Assembly (NCBI GenBank): GCA_035604635.1
Contig: DATNIC010000236.1
Span: 1 to 64,000 of the forward strand
DNA: 64,000 nucleotides
Direction: 5' to 3'
Origin: DATNIC01 sp035604635
GTDB lineage: Bacteria > Vulcanimicrobiota > Vulcanimicrobiia > Vulcanimicrobiales > Vulcanimicrobiaceae
Shown: positions 8,809-16,804 of the stretch, piece after piece
How positions within the stretch are numbered: position 1 is the stretch's first letter
Layout: each line of letters opens with the position of its first letter
Notes under the pieces: model-generated
What the model was told of the DNA's origin: nothing
The model's input: the letters and a program-made list of their open reading frames with translations, nothing else
Database searches by the model: none
Program-made: the position numbers and the translations under genes

Positions 8809-9266
8809 TGAGCCCGCATCCGGCGCCCCCTAGAATCTCGCTCAAGACGGCACTGGCGCTCCAGAGGATGCTGCGGCCGGATCGTATGCGTTACGCATTC
8901 GCGGCATGGCTCGAAGCGACGCCGGTCGCGTATCGCCTTTTCACTTGGTGGGAAGAGAAGATCAAGGGTCGCCTCTTCGGCTGCCGGATGTGCGCGCAGT
9001 GCGCGCTTCCGAGCACGGCCTATGCGTGCCCGGAGACGTGCCCGAAAGAATTGCGCAACGGTCCATGCGGCGGCGTGCGCGAGGACGGTGGCTGCGAAGT
9101 CTATCCCGAGCTGCGTTGCGTGTGGGTGATTGCGTACGAGCGCGCCGAGCAAGAGGGACGCGTCGCCGACTTACGGCGGCTGCAGCGGCCGATCGATCAG
9201 CGCAAATGGGGCCAGAGCTCGTGGGTGAATTATTGGCTCGGTCGCGATGAAGGTTTGTGGGAATGA
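8805..9266 (+). CDS. MetV-like zinc protein (methylenetetrahydrofolate reductase C-terminal domain)
   Basis: A 153-residue protein matching the cysteine-rich MTHFR_C domain. Residues about 60-100 carry C-R-M-C-A-Q-C, then C-P-E-T-C-P-K-E-L-R-N-G-P-C-G-G, the conserved metal-binding hallmark. In acetogens and some other bacteria such a subunit (MetV) associates with MetF in methylenetetrahydrofolate reductase. Here it directly precedes metF with an ATGA overlap, which supports a MetVF complex. No RnfC2-type subunit is present nearby, so the electron donor is not evident. Confidence 0.8.
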   Translation: MMSPHPAPPRISLKTALALQRMLRPDRMRYAFAAWLEATPVAYRLFTWWEEKIKGRLFGCRMCAQCALPSTAYACPETCPKELRNGPCGGVREDGGCEVYPELRCVWVIAYERAEQEGRVADLRRLQRPIDQRKWGQSSWVNYWLGRDEGLWE

Positions 9267-10180
9267 GCTTGCGCGCAGCGCTGACCGAGCGCCGCTTTGC
9301 CGTCACGGCCGAGATCGGCCCGCCGCGCGGTGCCAACGCTGAAGCGATCCGCCGCGCGGCACGTGCGCTGCGCGGGTGGGTCGACGCTGCCAACGTCACC
9401 GACAACCAAGGCGCGATGGTCCGGATGGCGAGCTGGGCCGGGAGTCTCATCGCGATGCAGGAGGGCGTCGAGCCCGTCATGCAGCTCGTCTGTCGCGATC
9501 GCAACCGGATGGCGCTGCAGTCGGATCTGCTCGGCGCCGGGGCGCTCGGGATTCCCAACGTATTGCTGCTGACCGGCGACCACCCGAAATTCGGCGATCA
9601 TCCCGACGCGCGCGGCGTCTTCGATCTCGACTCCGTGCAGTTGGTGTGGATGGCGCGCACGATGCGCGACGACGGGCGCTTGCTCTCAGGACTCGAGCTC
9701 AAGCCGCCGCCGCGCTGGACGATCGGCGCCGTCGAGAATCCATTTGCTCCGCCGTTACGCTATCGGGCCGAACGGCTTGGGAAAAAAGTCGCCGCCGGCG
9801 CCGACTTCGTTCAGACGCAGTACGTCTTCGATTTACCGCGATTCGGCGAGTGGATGCAGTCCGTCCGCGAACTCGGCTTGGCGGAGCGCTGCGCGGTGCT
9901 CGCGGGCGTCGGCCCGATCCGCTCGGCCAAGGCCCTCGATCGGATGCATCAGATTCCGGGGATCGTCATCCCCGACGAGGTCACCAACCGGCTGCGAGGC
10001 GTCCCGAGCGATCGCTTCCTGGACGAGAGCATCGCGATCTGCGCCGAGATCGTGCGCGCGCTGCGCGAGATCCCCGGGGTCGCGGGGGTCCACGTCATGG
10101 CGTTCGGCCTCGAGGAAGCCGTCCCCGAGATCCTCGAGCGAGCCGGGCTCGGCCGGCGGCCGCAAGCGGTGGCGCGATGA
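9263..10180 (+). CDS. metF: methylenetetrahydrofolate reductase
   Basis: A 305-residue TIM-barrel flavoprotein of the MetF family, reducing 5,10-methylene- to 5-methyltetrahydrofolate. Seen features: the N-terminal V-T-A-E-I-G-P-P-R-G, N-V-T-D-N-Q-G around residue 46, L-L-L-T-G-D-H-P (FAD/folate-binding loop) and F-V-Q-T-Q-Y-V-F-D (with the conserved Q-T-Q). The ATG at 9263 overlaps the metV-like stop. The product can feed the methionine synthase homologues downstream. Confidence 0.9.
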   Translation: MSLRAALTERRFAVTAEIGPPRGANAEAIRRAARALRGWVDAANVTDNQGAMVRMASWAGSLIAMQEGVEPVMQLVCRDRNRMALQSDLLGAGALGIPNVLLLTGDHPKFGDHPDARGVFDLDSVQLVWMARTMRDDGRLLSGLELKPPPRWTIGAVENPFAPPLRYRAERLGKKVAAGADFVQTQYVFDLPRFGEWMQSVRELGLAERCAVLAGVGPIRSAKALDRMHQIPGIVIPDEVTNRLRGVPSDRFLDESIAICAEIVRALREIPGVAGVHVMAFGLEEAVPEILERAGLGRRPQAVAR

Positions 10181-10216
10181 GGGCGGCGAATCACAGATGT
10201 CCCGGAAGAGACATGA

Positions 10217-11671
10217 ATGCTCGTTGAACTTCGTCCCACAGACAAGCTGCGCAACAGCAACAGTTCCGTCGTCGGCGCGGTCGTCGGCTCGATCCTTCAC
10301 GCGGTCGAAGCGGACGCGATCGATCTCTCGCACTTGCGCGTCGTCTGCGACTGGATCCAGTACAAGAAAAATTTCCGCGATCCGGTCGAGATTCGCCCGA
10401 TCATCAGCGGGCCGGGACCGGAAGGCCTCGAGATCGCGGTCGATTTGCGGCGTGGGCTCGCCAAGGAAGCGGACTTCGACGGGGAGTTGACGCGTGCGCT
10501 CGCGCGGCGGCAGGATGCGAAGCGGCTCTACCTCGAGCCGTGGAGTCCGACGACGCAGAGCCTCATCTGGAACTTCAACGCGATCTATTGGAAGAATCTC
10601 GCGCTGTGGGAGAGCATCACGGGGCGCAGCTACGAGTCCGCCTTGCCCGGCGGCGAGAGCGATGCCCTCAACACCGCGTCGGTCCGCGAGACGATCCTCG
10701 AGCTCTTTGCGATCTGGGATCAACTTGCCGCTCGGCGCGCGCTTCCCGATCAACTGCACGTCGTCGAGCTGGGCGTGGGCAACGGGAACCAGGCGCGCGT
10801 GTGGCTCGACGAGTTCGTCAACCTCGATCGCGAGCAAGGCAAAGATTACTACCGGCGCCTGCACTACCTCATGGGCGACTATTCGCCGCACTTGCTCGAC
10901 ATCGCGCGCAACAACGTTGCGAAGCACGCCGACCACATCAGCGGACTCGTCCTCGAAGCGATGCAGCCGTCAAAAACGCTCGGCTTCCTGAAGTACAAGG
11001 CGTTCTTCGTCTACATTTCCAACGTCTACGACAACCTTCCGACCGACGAGATCGCGCGCGTGAACGGTCACAACTTTCAAGTCGAGACGCGCGCGTTCTT
11101 GAGTGCCGAATCCGCCGAGCGGATCGCGGGCGATTTCGGGATCGCGCTCGATCTGCTCCCCGAATACGTCACCAAGCTGCTGCGCTTGGGGCCCGAGCTT
11201 GTCGCCGAGACCTATCGCGACGCGTTCGCCGGCGTCCCTGACGTCGTGCGCTTTTGGCACGTGGTGTGGGATGCGGTCGGACTCGAAGAGCGCTACGTCC
11301 CCCTGCAACCGCTCGACCAGTATGAGGTCGCGCCCGGGACGAGCGGCGTGATCATGCGCTCGATCCTCGAGGCCGACGGTGACGTGCGGATGCACGTCAG
11401 CAACGGCGCGCTCGCGAGTTTCGTCGACACGCTCCCCCTCTTGCATCCGCACGGCTTCGTCCAGTGCCATGACCTCTTCGTGATCGAGACGGAACAGTAC
11501 GCGACCGGCTTCCGCGGCCCAGGCAAGTACGACGGCTCGGTCGTCAACTGGGTGAACGGGCCGCTGCTCCGAGCCGTCGGTGCGCGGCGCGGTTTCGACG
11601 TCGGGTTCCGGAAGTTTGCGCATCGAGACAAGTCGAACATCATCACGATGACCGCCCGGGTCCGCGAATAA
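10217..11671 (+). CDS. putative SAM-dependent methyltransferase-like protein
   Basis: A 484-residue protein of unclear family. Residues about 182-200 read V-V-E-L-G-V-G-N-G-N-Q-A-R, resembling motif I (the AdoMet-binding glycine loop) of class I methyltransferases, with H-Y-L-M-G-D-Y-S-P downstream as possible motif II. This gives some likeness to MidA/NDUFAF7-type enzymes but not enough to name it. The N-terminal 130 residues contain W-I-Q-Y-K-K-N-F. GGAAGAG precedes the ATG. It lies 37 nt after metF and one base before a methionine-synthase-like gene, suggesting a role in one-carbon or methyl metabolism. Confidence 0.6.
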   Translation: MLVELRPTDKLRNSNSSVVGAVVGSILHAVEADAIDLSHLRVVCDWIQYKKNFRDPVEIRPIISGPGPEGLEIAVDLRRGLAKEADFDGELTRALARRQDAKRLYLEPWSPTTQSLIWNFNAIYWKNLALWESITGRSYESALPGGESDALNTASVRETILELFAIWDQLAARRALPDQLHVVELGVGNGNQARVWLDEFVNLDREQGKDYYRRLHYLMGDYSPHLLDIARNNVAKHADHISGLVLEAMQPSKTLGFLKYKAFFVYISNVYDNLPTDEIARVNGHNFQVETRAFLSAESAERIAGDFGIALDLLPEYVTKLLRLGPELVAETYRDAFAGVPDVVRFWHVVWDAVGLEERYVPLQPLDQYEVAPGTSGVIMRSILEADGDVRMHVSNGALASFVDTLPLLHPHGFVQCHDLFVIETEQYATGFRGPGKYDGSVVNWVNGPLLRAVGARRGFDVGFRKFAHRDKSNIITMTARVRE

Positions 11672-11672
11672 C

Positions 11673-12704
11673 ATGCAAAAGACCATTTTGCCGACGACCG
11701 TCGTGGGGTCGTACTCGGTCCCGGAATGGCTCGAGCGCGCGAAAACCGACTTCCATCAGCAGCGCATCAGCGGGGCATATCTGCGTGAGATCTACGACGT
11801 TGCGATCAAAGCGGCGATCAAAGATCAGGAACGCGCGGGCGTCGATATCGTCTCTGACGGCGAGTTGCGGCGCGACAACGACATCGACTATTTCCTCGAA
11901 CGGCTGCCGGGCGTCGAGATCCCGCATGCCGCCAAGACCCACTACTACGACTACTATGAGGCGGTCGTGCGCCGTCCCGTCCCGAGCGAAGACGGGTCGC
12001 CGCCGATGGGGCTCGTCGACGACTATCGCTTCACGCGCGACCAAACGGATCGGACGGTGAGGTTCTCGCTCACCGGGCCGTTTTCGCTTTCGAAGCGCGT
12101 GCGCAACGAAGGGTACGCGAACGAAGCCGACCTCGTCCTTGCGTTCGCCCGCATCCTCAATCGAGAAGCGCGCGCTCTAGCGGACGCCGGAGCGACGCTG
12201 CTGCAGATCGACGAGCCGTTCTTGGCGGGCTATCCCGAGCAAGTCGAGCTCGCCGTCAAGGCGATCAACACCGTCGTCGAAGGCGTCGACGTCGAGTGGG
12301 CGGCACACATCTGCTACGGCAACCGGCATGCGCGCCCGGCGTGGGAAGGGCACTACGATTTTCTCTTCCCCGCGATCCTCGATGCGCATGTCGATCAAGT
12401 GATGCTCGAGTTTGCGCGGAAGGGCTACGACGATCTCGCGCTGTTCAAGAAATACCATCCGTCGTTTACCTTGGGGCTGGGCGTCGTCGACGTCAAGAAC
12501 GCCGACGTCGAGACGCCCGAGCTGATCGCGTCACGTATCGAAAAGGCGCTCGCGATCGTCCCGGCCGACCGGATCGTCGTCAATCCCGATTGCGGACTGC
12601 GTCACATGCCGGCGAGCGTCGCGCGCGCCAAACTCCGCGCGATGAGCGCCGGCGCCGCTTTAGTCCGCGAGAAGGTAACCGGCGAAGCCGTCGGAGCTAG
12701 GTAG
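11673..12704 (+). CDS. core-MetE-type cobalamin-independent methionine synthase homologue
   Basis: A 343-residue protein equal to only the C-terminal catalytic half of MetE. Zinc ligands of the family are present: H212-x-C214, E246 and C307 (in N-P-D-C-G-L), plus S-D-G-E near residue 61. It lacks the N-terminal half needed for polyglutamylated methylfolate in classical MetE. Core-MetE proteins use diverse methyl donors, and related epoxyalkane:CoM transferases use other thiols, so the substrate is open. Its position next to metF argues for methyltetrahydrofolate-linked methionine synthesis. It overlaps the next, convergent gene by 8 nt. Confidence 0.8.
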   Translation: MQKTILPTTVVGSYSVPEWLERAKTDFHQQRISGAYLREIYDVAIKAAIKDQERAGVDIVSDGELRRDNDIDYFLERLPGVEIPHAAKTHYYDYYEAVVRRPVPSEDGSPPMGLVDDYRFTRDQTDRTVRFSLTGPFSLSKRVRNEGYANEADLVLAFARILNREARALADAGATLLQIDEPFLAGYPEQVELAVKAINTVVEGVDVEWAAHICYGNRHARPAWEGHYDFLFPAILDAHVDQVMLEFARKGYDDLALFKKYHPSFTLGLGVVDVKNADVETPELIASRIEKALAIVPADRIVVNPDCGLRHMPASVARAKLRAMSAGAALVREKVTGEAVGAR

Positions 12705-13800
12705 ATCCCCAGACTTTAGCAGCGACGTCCGCAACGAGCTTGAGCTTTGCCCACTGCTCGTCTTCGGTCAGCAAATTGCCCTCCAACGTCGAGGCAAAGC
12801 CGCATTGCGGGCTGAGCGCTAGGCGTTCGAGCGGGATGTATTTCTTCGCTTCATCGATCCGGCGTGCGAGGACATCGACACTCTCGAGCTCAGGGTTCTT
12901 GCTGCTTACGAGGCCAAGGACGACGCTCTTGTCCTTTGGGACGAGCCGGAGCGGCTCGAACGAACCGGAGCGCTCGTCGTCGTACTCGAGTAAGAACTCG
13001 TCCACCTTGAGCTCGTTGAAGAGCTTTTCCGCAATCGCATCGTAGCCGCCGCGCGCGTACCAGTGACTGCGGTTGTTGCCGCGGCACAGATGGATTGCAA
13101 GCGTGTTGCCCGGGCGCTTTCCGACGGCGAAGCAAGCGTTGTCCGCCGCGACCGCCTCGTCGAGCAGCGCGTCGAGTTCCATACCGGTCTCGCCGCGCAA
13201 GTACTCGCGCCATTTCGGATCGAGGTAGTAGCTGTAGCGCGGCGCGTCGATCTGGATGTAGGAGATCGCCTCGTCGGCGAGGGCTTTGACCTCGTCGCGA
13301 ATGATCGCGGTCACGTCGCGAAGGAAGTCTGAATGCGTCGGGTAGGCCTTTTCGCTGCGCCCCTTCTTATATGCGATGGCCGGGAACTGGGTCGCGCTCG
13401 GCAAGGTCATCTTGACCGGTCCCGGAGCATGCTGCTTCAAGAAGGGTACCTCGTGCGCGGTGAGGCGCTTCGTCTGCTTGATTCGCTCGACGACGAACCC
13501 CGGCATGGTGCTGCGCGGCCGCGCCTCCTGCTCCATCTCATCGCTGCCGTGCCACGTTCGCTTGACGACCTCGCCGGAGCCGAGCCCCGTAACCGAGTCG
13601 GTGAAGTCGCCCATGAAGCCGGCGCGGCGCAATTCTCCGTCGGTGAAGATTTTGAACCCGAGCTCTTTCTGCTTGCCGAGAACGCGCAGGATGTGCTTAT
13701 CTTCGATCTCGTGAAGTTTCTTGACGGGCGCATCGCCGAGCCGCGCGTCGAGCAGCTCTTTCGGGCGCAGGAAGCTCCCGACGTTGTCGGCGCGGATCAC
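12697..13800 (-). CDS. core-MetE family protein, paralogue A
   Basis: A 367-residue protein of the single-domain MetE family (Bacillus YxjG-like type). It has F-T-D-G-E-L-R-R near residue 52, zinc ligands H237-x-C239 (H-L-C-R-G-N-N), E272 (L-E-Y-D-D) and C333 (S-P-Q-C-G-F). The GTG at 13800 overlaps the TGA of the upstream paralogue (GTGA), so the two are co-translated. It differs strongly from the plus-strand homologue at 11673-12704. It may act as a zinc thiol methyltransferase in methionine or methylated-thiol metabolism. Confidence 0.8.
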   Translation of the reverse strand: MIRADNVGSFLRPKELLDARLGDAPVKKLHEIEDKHILRVLGKQKELGFKIFTDGELRRAGFMGDFTDSVTGLGSGEVVKRTWHGSDEMEQEARPRSTMPGFVVERIKQTKRLTAHEVPFLKQHAPGPVKMTLPSATQFPAIAYKKGRSEKAYPTHSDFLRDVTAIIRDEVKALADEAISYIQIDAPRYSYYLDPKWREYLRGETGMELDALLDEAVAADNACFAVGKRPGNTLAIHLCRGNNRSHWYARGGYDAIAEKLFNELKVDEFLLEYDDERSGSFEPLRLVPKDKSVVLGLVSSKNPELESVDVLARRIDEAKKYIPLERLALSPQCGFASTLEGNLLTEDEQWAKLKLVADVAAKVWGST

Positions 13801-14885
13801 TTGAAGATCTGCTGGGCGGCGTCGATCGTTAGCTTGAGCTTGGCCCACTGCTCTTCTTCGGTCAGCAAATTGCCTTCCATGACGGAGGCGAAGCCGCATT
13901 GCGGACTGAGCGCAAGGTTTTCGATCGGGACGTACTTCGTCGCTTCATTGACTCGACGCTTGAGCATATCGATCGATTCGAGTGCGGGGAGCTTGCTGCT
14001 GATCAATCCGAGGACGACCGTCTTGCCTTTCGGGACGAAGCGCAACGGCTCGAACGTCCCGGAGCGCGCGTCGTCGTATTCGAGGAGGAAACGGTCGACG
14101 TCGAGCGTCCCGAAGAGCTTTTCGGCGATGTTGTCGTAGCCGCCCTCGGCATACCAGTGACTGCGATTGTTTCCGCGGCACAGATGGATCGCGAGCGTGA
14201 CGCCCGTGCGTTTCGCGGCTTTGAAGACGGCATTGTCCGCCGCGACCGCTTCATCGAGCGACTTGTCCAGATCCGTCCCGATCTCGGTTTTTAGGTACTC
14301 GCGCCATTTCGGATCGAGATAGTAGCTGTAGCGGGGAGCATCGATTTGGATGTACGCGACGCCTTCGTCGGCAAGCGCTTTCGTCTCGCCCTTCGTGATC
14401 TCGACGATATCGTTCAACAGTGCCGAGTGATTGGGATAGATCTTGTCGGTGACGCCTTTTTGGAACGAGATCGCCGGAAACTGGGTGGGGCTCGGGAGCG
14501 TCATCTTGATCGCACCCGGACTGTGCTTCTTCAGGAACGGCAGCTCGCGGCCGGTCAAGCGGCCCGTCTGTTTGAGTTTTTTCGTTACGATCCCGGCGAC
14601 GCGCGCTGCTTCCGCCCCCTCGCCCGTCCACATTCGGCCGACGGCCCCGCCCATGTCGAATCCGTCGACGGCGTCCATGAAGTCGCTCATGAAGTTTCGG
14701 CGCCGGAGCTCGCCGTCGGTAAAGATCGTAAAGCCAAGCTCTTTTTGCTTGGCAAGGACGCGCAGGATCTCGCGGTCCTCGATCTCCCGCAATTGATTCT
14801 CATCAACGTTGGCTTTGCGAGCGCTCAGAAGGTCCGGCGGTCGCAAGAAGCTGCCGATGTGATCGGCTCGATAGGGCGCAGCCAT
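13797..14885 (-). CDS. core-MetE family protein, paralogue B
   Basis: A 362-residue tandem paralogue of the gene downstream, sharing R-A-D-x-V/I-G-S-F-L-R-P at the N-terminus, I-F-T-D-G-E-L-R-R, H-L-C-R-G-N-N-R-S-H-W-Y, L-E-Y-D-D and S-P-Q-C-G-F. All zinc ligands are intact. GGGAG lies upstream of the ATG at 14885; a TTG one codon earlier is less likely. The pair could form a heteromer or use two donors or acceptors; both remain apparently functional, which argues against simple redundancy. Confidence 0.8.
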   Translation of the reverse strand: MAAPYRADHIGSFLRPPDLLSARKANVDENQLREIEDREILRVLAKQKELGFTIFTDGELRRRNFMSDFMDAVDGFDMGGAVGRMWTGEGAEAARVAGIVTKKLKQTGRLTGRELPFLKKHSPGAIKMTLPSPTQFPAISFQKGVTDKIYPNHSALLNDIVEITKGETKALADEGVAYIQIDAPRYSYYLDPKWREYLKTEIGTDLDKSLDEAVAADNAVFKAAKRTGVTLAIHLCRGNNRSHWYAEGGYDNIAEKLFGTLDVDRFLLEYDDARSGTFEPLRFVPKGKTVVLGLISSKLPALESIDMLKRRVNEATKYVPIENLALSPQCGFASVMEGNLLTEEEQWAKLKLTIDAAQQIFK

Positions 14886-14938
14886 CAATGGTCTCCCGTA
14901 CAGGATGTTCGCAACGGCTCGACTTATTGTAGCTTCGT

Positions 14939-15625
14939 ATGAACGCCCCTGCCCGGGGACCGCAGCGGTTTACGGTTGATCCCCGTGAAGTCGTCAACCT
15001 GTACCACCGTTGCGTCCGGTGCCTCTTCGTACGCGTGAGAGAGAACGATACGCGGCGCGTCTGGAGCACGGCACTCGAGGCAGCCGACAAATTCTATGCG
15101 CTCGCCGCGAGCTGGATGGAGGGCGCGCAAGCCAAGCGCTCGTGGCAAGATTTCGGCGGAACGCGGTTTCGCGTGCTTTCGCAAGGACGCACGGTCGTCT
15201 CGGAACCGATCAGCTTTCCCGACGTGAACATCGAGCTCGTGTTCTCGTCGCGGAGCGACGCGATCATCGAGCTGGAGGACGGATCGACGAGCCTCGCCGC
15301 GTACCAGATCGCCGTCCCGGTCGAGCGCAGACAGAGACAGCGCGACCTGGAGCTCGAAGCCGAAGCCTTCGCCGTCGAGCATCCGTTCGAAAAGGGCGCC
15401 GCGGAGTCCATCTCGCACCTCGGCCACCTGGAATTCTTGGTCACCGGAACGATCGAGAGCAACACATGCGTGGTGCTCGGCGCATCGCGGCTGACGTTGC
15501 TCGCGCGCCGGCCGAAGCAGATGAAGGATTTCATGCGCGTCGTCGCCGGCATTCTCGCCGCGCGGATCGCGCCGCCGGCGGACCGGTTCTGCGAGTTTTG
15601 TAAACGTTCCGCCGTGAAAAAGTGA
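14939..15625 (+). CDS. degenerate PD-(D/E)XK (RecB/Cas4-like) nuclease-fold protein
   Basis: A 228-residue protein of no named family. The N-terminus (V-V-N-L-Y-H-R-C-V-R-C-L-F) resembles the first Cys region of RecB/Cas4-type nucleases, and the C-terminus ends D-R-F-C-E-F-C-K-R, like their closing Cys cluster. Between them, S-D-A-I-I-E-L-E-D-G-S lines up with the usual G-x-I-D-x-V...D-G segment, but the expected D/E-x-K is replaced by A-A-Y-Q. It may thus be an inactive nuclease-fold, possibly metal-binding protein. It is divergent from the core-MetE pair across about 50 nt. The homology call is my pattern reading and needs a profile search. Confidence 0.5.
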   Translation: MNAPARGPQRFTVDPREVVNLYHRCVRCLFVRVRENDTRRVWSTALEAADKFYALAASWMEGAQAKRSWQDFGGTRFRVLSQGRTVVSEPISFPDVNIELVFSSRSDAIIELEDGSTSLAAYQIAVPVERRQRQRDLELEAEAFAVEHPFEKGAAESISHLGHLEFLVTGTIESNTCVVLGASRLTLLARRPKQMKDFMRVVAGILAARIAPPADRFCEFCKRSAVKK

Positions 15626-15720
15626 GCTGACTTTCCCCGGGCAGTTCAGGCAAGCTTTGCCCGCAGGAAGGCCCCCTGAAGCGAAGGAACTTCCCGCCGC
15701 TAGAGGAGCCTTCCCACGCT

Positions 15721-16797
15721 ATGGAATTCGGGATCGACATTTTCCCCGACGCCTGGCCCGACCGCATTACGGGCCAGCAATTTTATAACGATGTCCTCGA
15801 TCTCGTCCAAGAAGGCGAAGGGCTCGGTTATTCCGGCGTCAAGATCGTCGAGCATTACCTGCACCCCTACGGAGGGTACTGTCCGTCTCCGATCGTCTTC
15901 CTCGCGGCGGCGGCGCAGCGAACGAAGAAGATGCGGCTGATCACCGGTGCCGTGCTCCCGGCATTCAGCCACCCGCTCAAGCTCGCCAGCGAACTCGCGC
16001 TGCTGGACTGTCTCTCGAACGGCCGGCTCGACGTCGGCGTCGCGCGCGCGTTCCTTCCTTATGAGTACGACGGTTTCGGGGTCTCGATGGACGAGAGCCG
16101 CCTGCGCTTCGACGAAGGCATCCAAGCGATGCTCGAGCTGTGGAATGCTCCTCGCGGTCGGACCTTTGAGGGTCCCTTCCACCGCATTCCGAACGCCTGG
16201 GTCCTCCCCGAGACGGTCCAAAAACCGCACCCGCCGATCTGGGTCGCGGCCATCATGACCCCGGAATCGTTCATCAGCGCGGGCAAGAACGGATTCAACC
16301 TCATGATCGTCCCGTACTTGGGCGAGTTCGATCACGTGCGCGAGTGCATCAGCCTGTACCACGACGCGTGGCGCGCGTCGGGCCATCCGGGCAAAGGCGG
16401 GAAGATCATGATGGTGATGCACCTCTACGTCGCGCCGACCGCTGAACAAGCGCGCGACGAGGCGCGGATCTTCGTCGAGCAGTACGTCACGACGTTCCAC
16501 GACGCCGCCAATTGCTGGAACGACCGCGCCAGTGCGCAATATAAAGGATACGAAGCGCTCCAGCAGCGGCTCGAAGAGATCACGTACGAGCGCGTCCTCA
16601 AGGACACGCGCGCGATCATCGGCGACCCCAAGGCCGCCGTCGAGCAAGCCCAGTTCCTGCTCGAGCAGTTCGGCGACGTCAACTTCAGCTTCCAGATGAC
16701 GTTCGGGATGATGCCGATCGAGCGGTCGCGCCGGACGATGCGCCTCTTTGCCGAGCACTGCATGTCCGAGCTGCGGCGCCAGCCGGTATCGGCGTAG
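15721..16797 (+). CDS. LLM-class flavin-dependent oxidoreductase (luciferase-like)
   Basis: A 358-residue bacterial-luciferase-family monooxygenase or reductase using FMN or F420. Typical features: the N-terminal E-F-G-I-D-I-F strand, G-Y-S-G-V-K-I-V-E-H-Y (with the conserved E-H), L-I-T-G-A-V-L-P, L-S-N-G-R-L-D-V-G-V-A-R (family hallmark) and K-P-H-P-P-I-W-V-A. GAGGAG lies 13 nt before the ATG. It is followed after 7 nt by the liv-type transporter operon, which suggests an oxidation step for an imported substrate. Confidence 0.85.
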   Translation: MEFGIDIFPDAWPDRITGQQFYNDVLDLVQEGEGLGYSGVKIVEHYLHPYGGYCPSPIVFLAAAAQRTKKMRLITGAVLPAFSHPLKLASELALLDCLSNGRLDVGVARAFLPYEYDGFGVSMDESRLRFDEGIQAMLELWNAPRGRTFEGPFHRIPNAWVLPETVQKPHPPIWVAAIMTPESFISAGKNGFNLMIVPYLGEFDHVRECISLYHDAWRASGHPGKGGKIMMVMHLYVAPTAEQARDEARIFVEQYVTTFHDAANCWNDRASAQYKGYEALQQRLEEITYERVLKDTRAIIGDPKAAVEQAQFLLEQFGDVNFSFQMTFGMMPIERSRRTMRLFAEHCMSELRRQPVSA

Positions 16798-16804
16798 TAC
16801 TGCG

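Noticed and set aside
13797..14885. a pseudogene copy of the core-MetE paralogue
   Set aside because: Frame, length and all zinc ligands are intact in both copies.
14939..15625. Cas4 with an associated CRISPR array
   Set aside because: No regularly spaced repeats or other cas genes were seen anywhere in the window.
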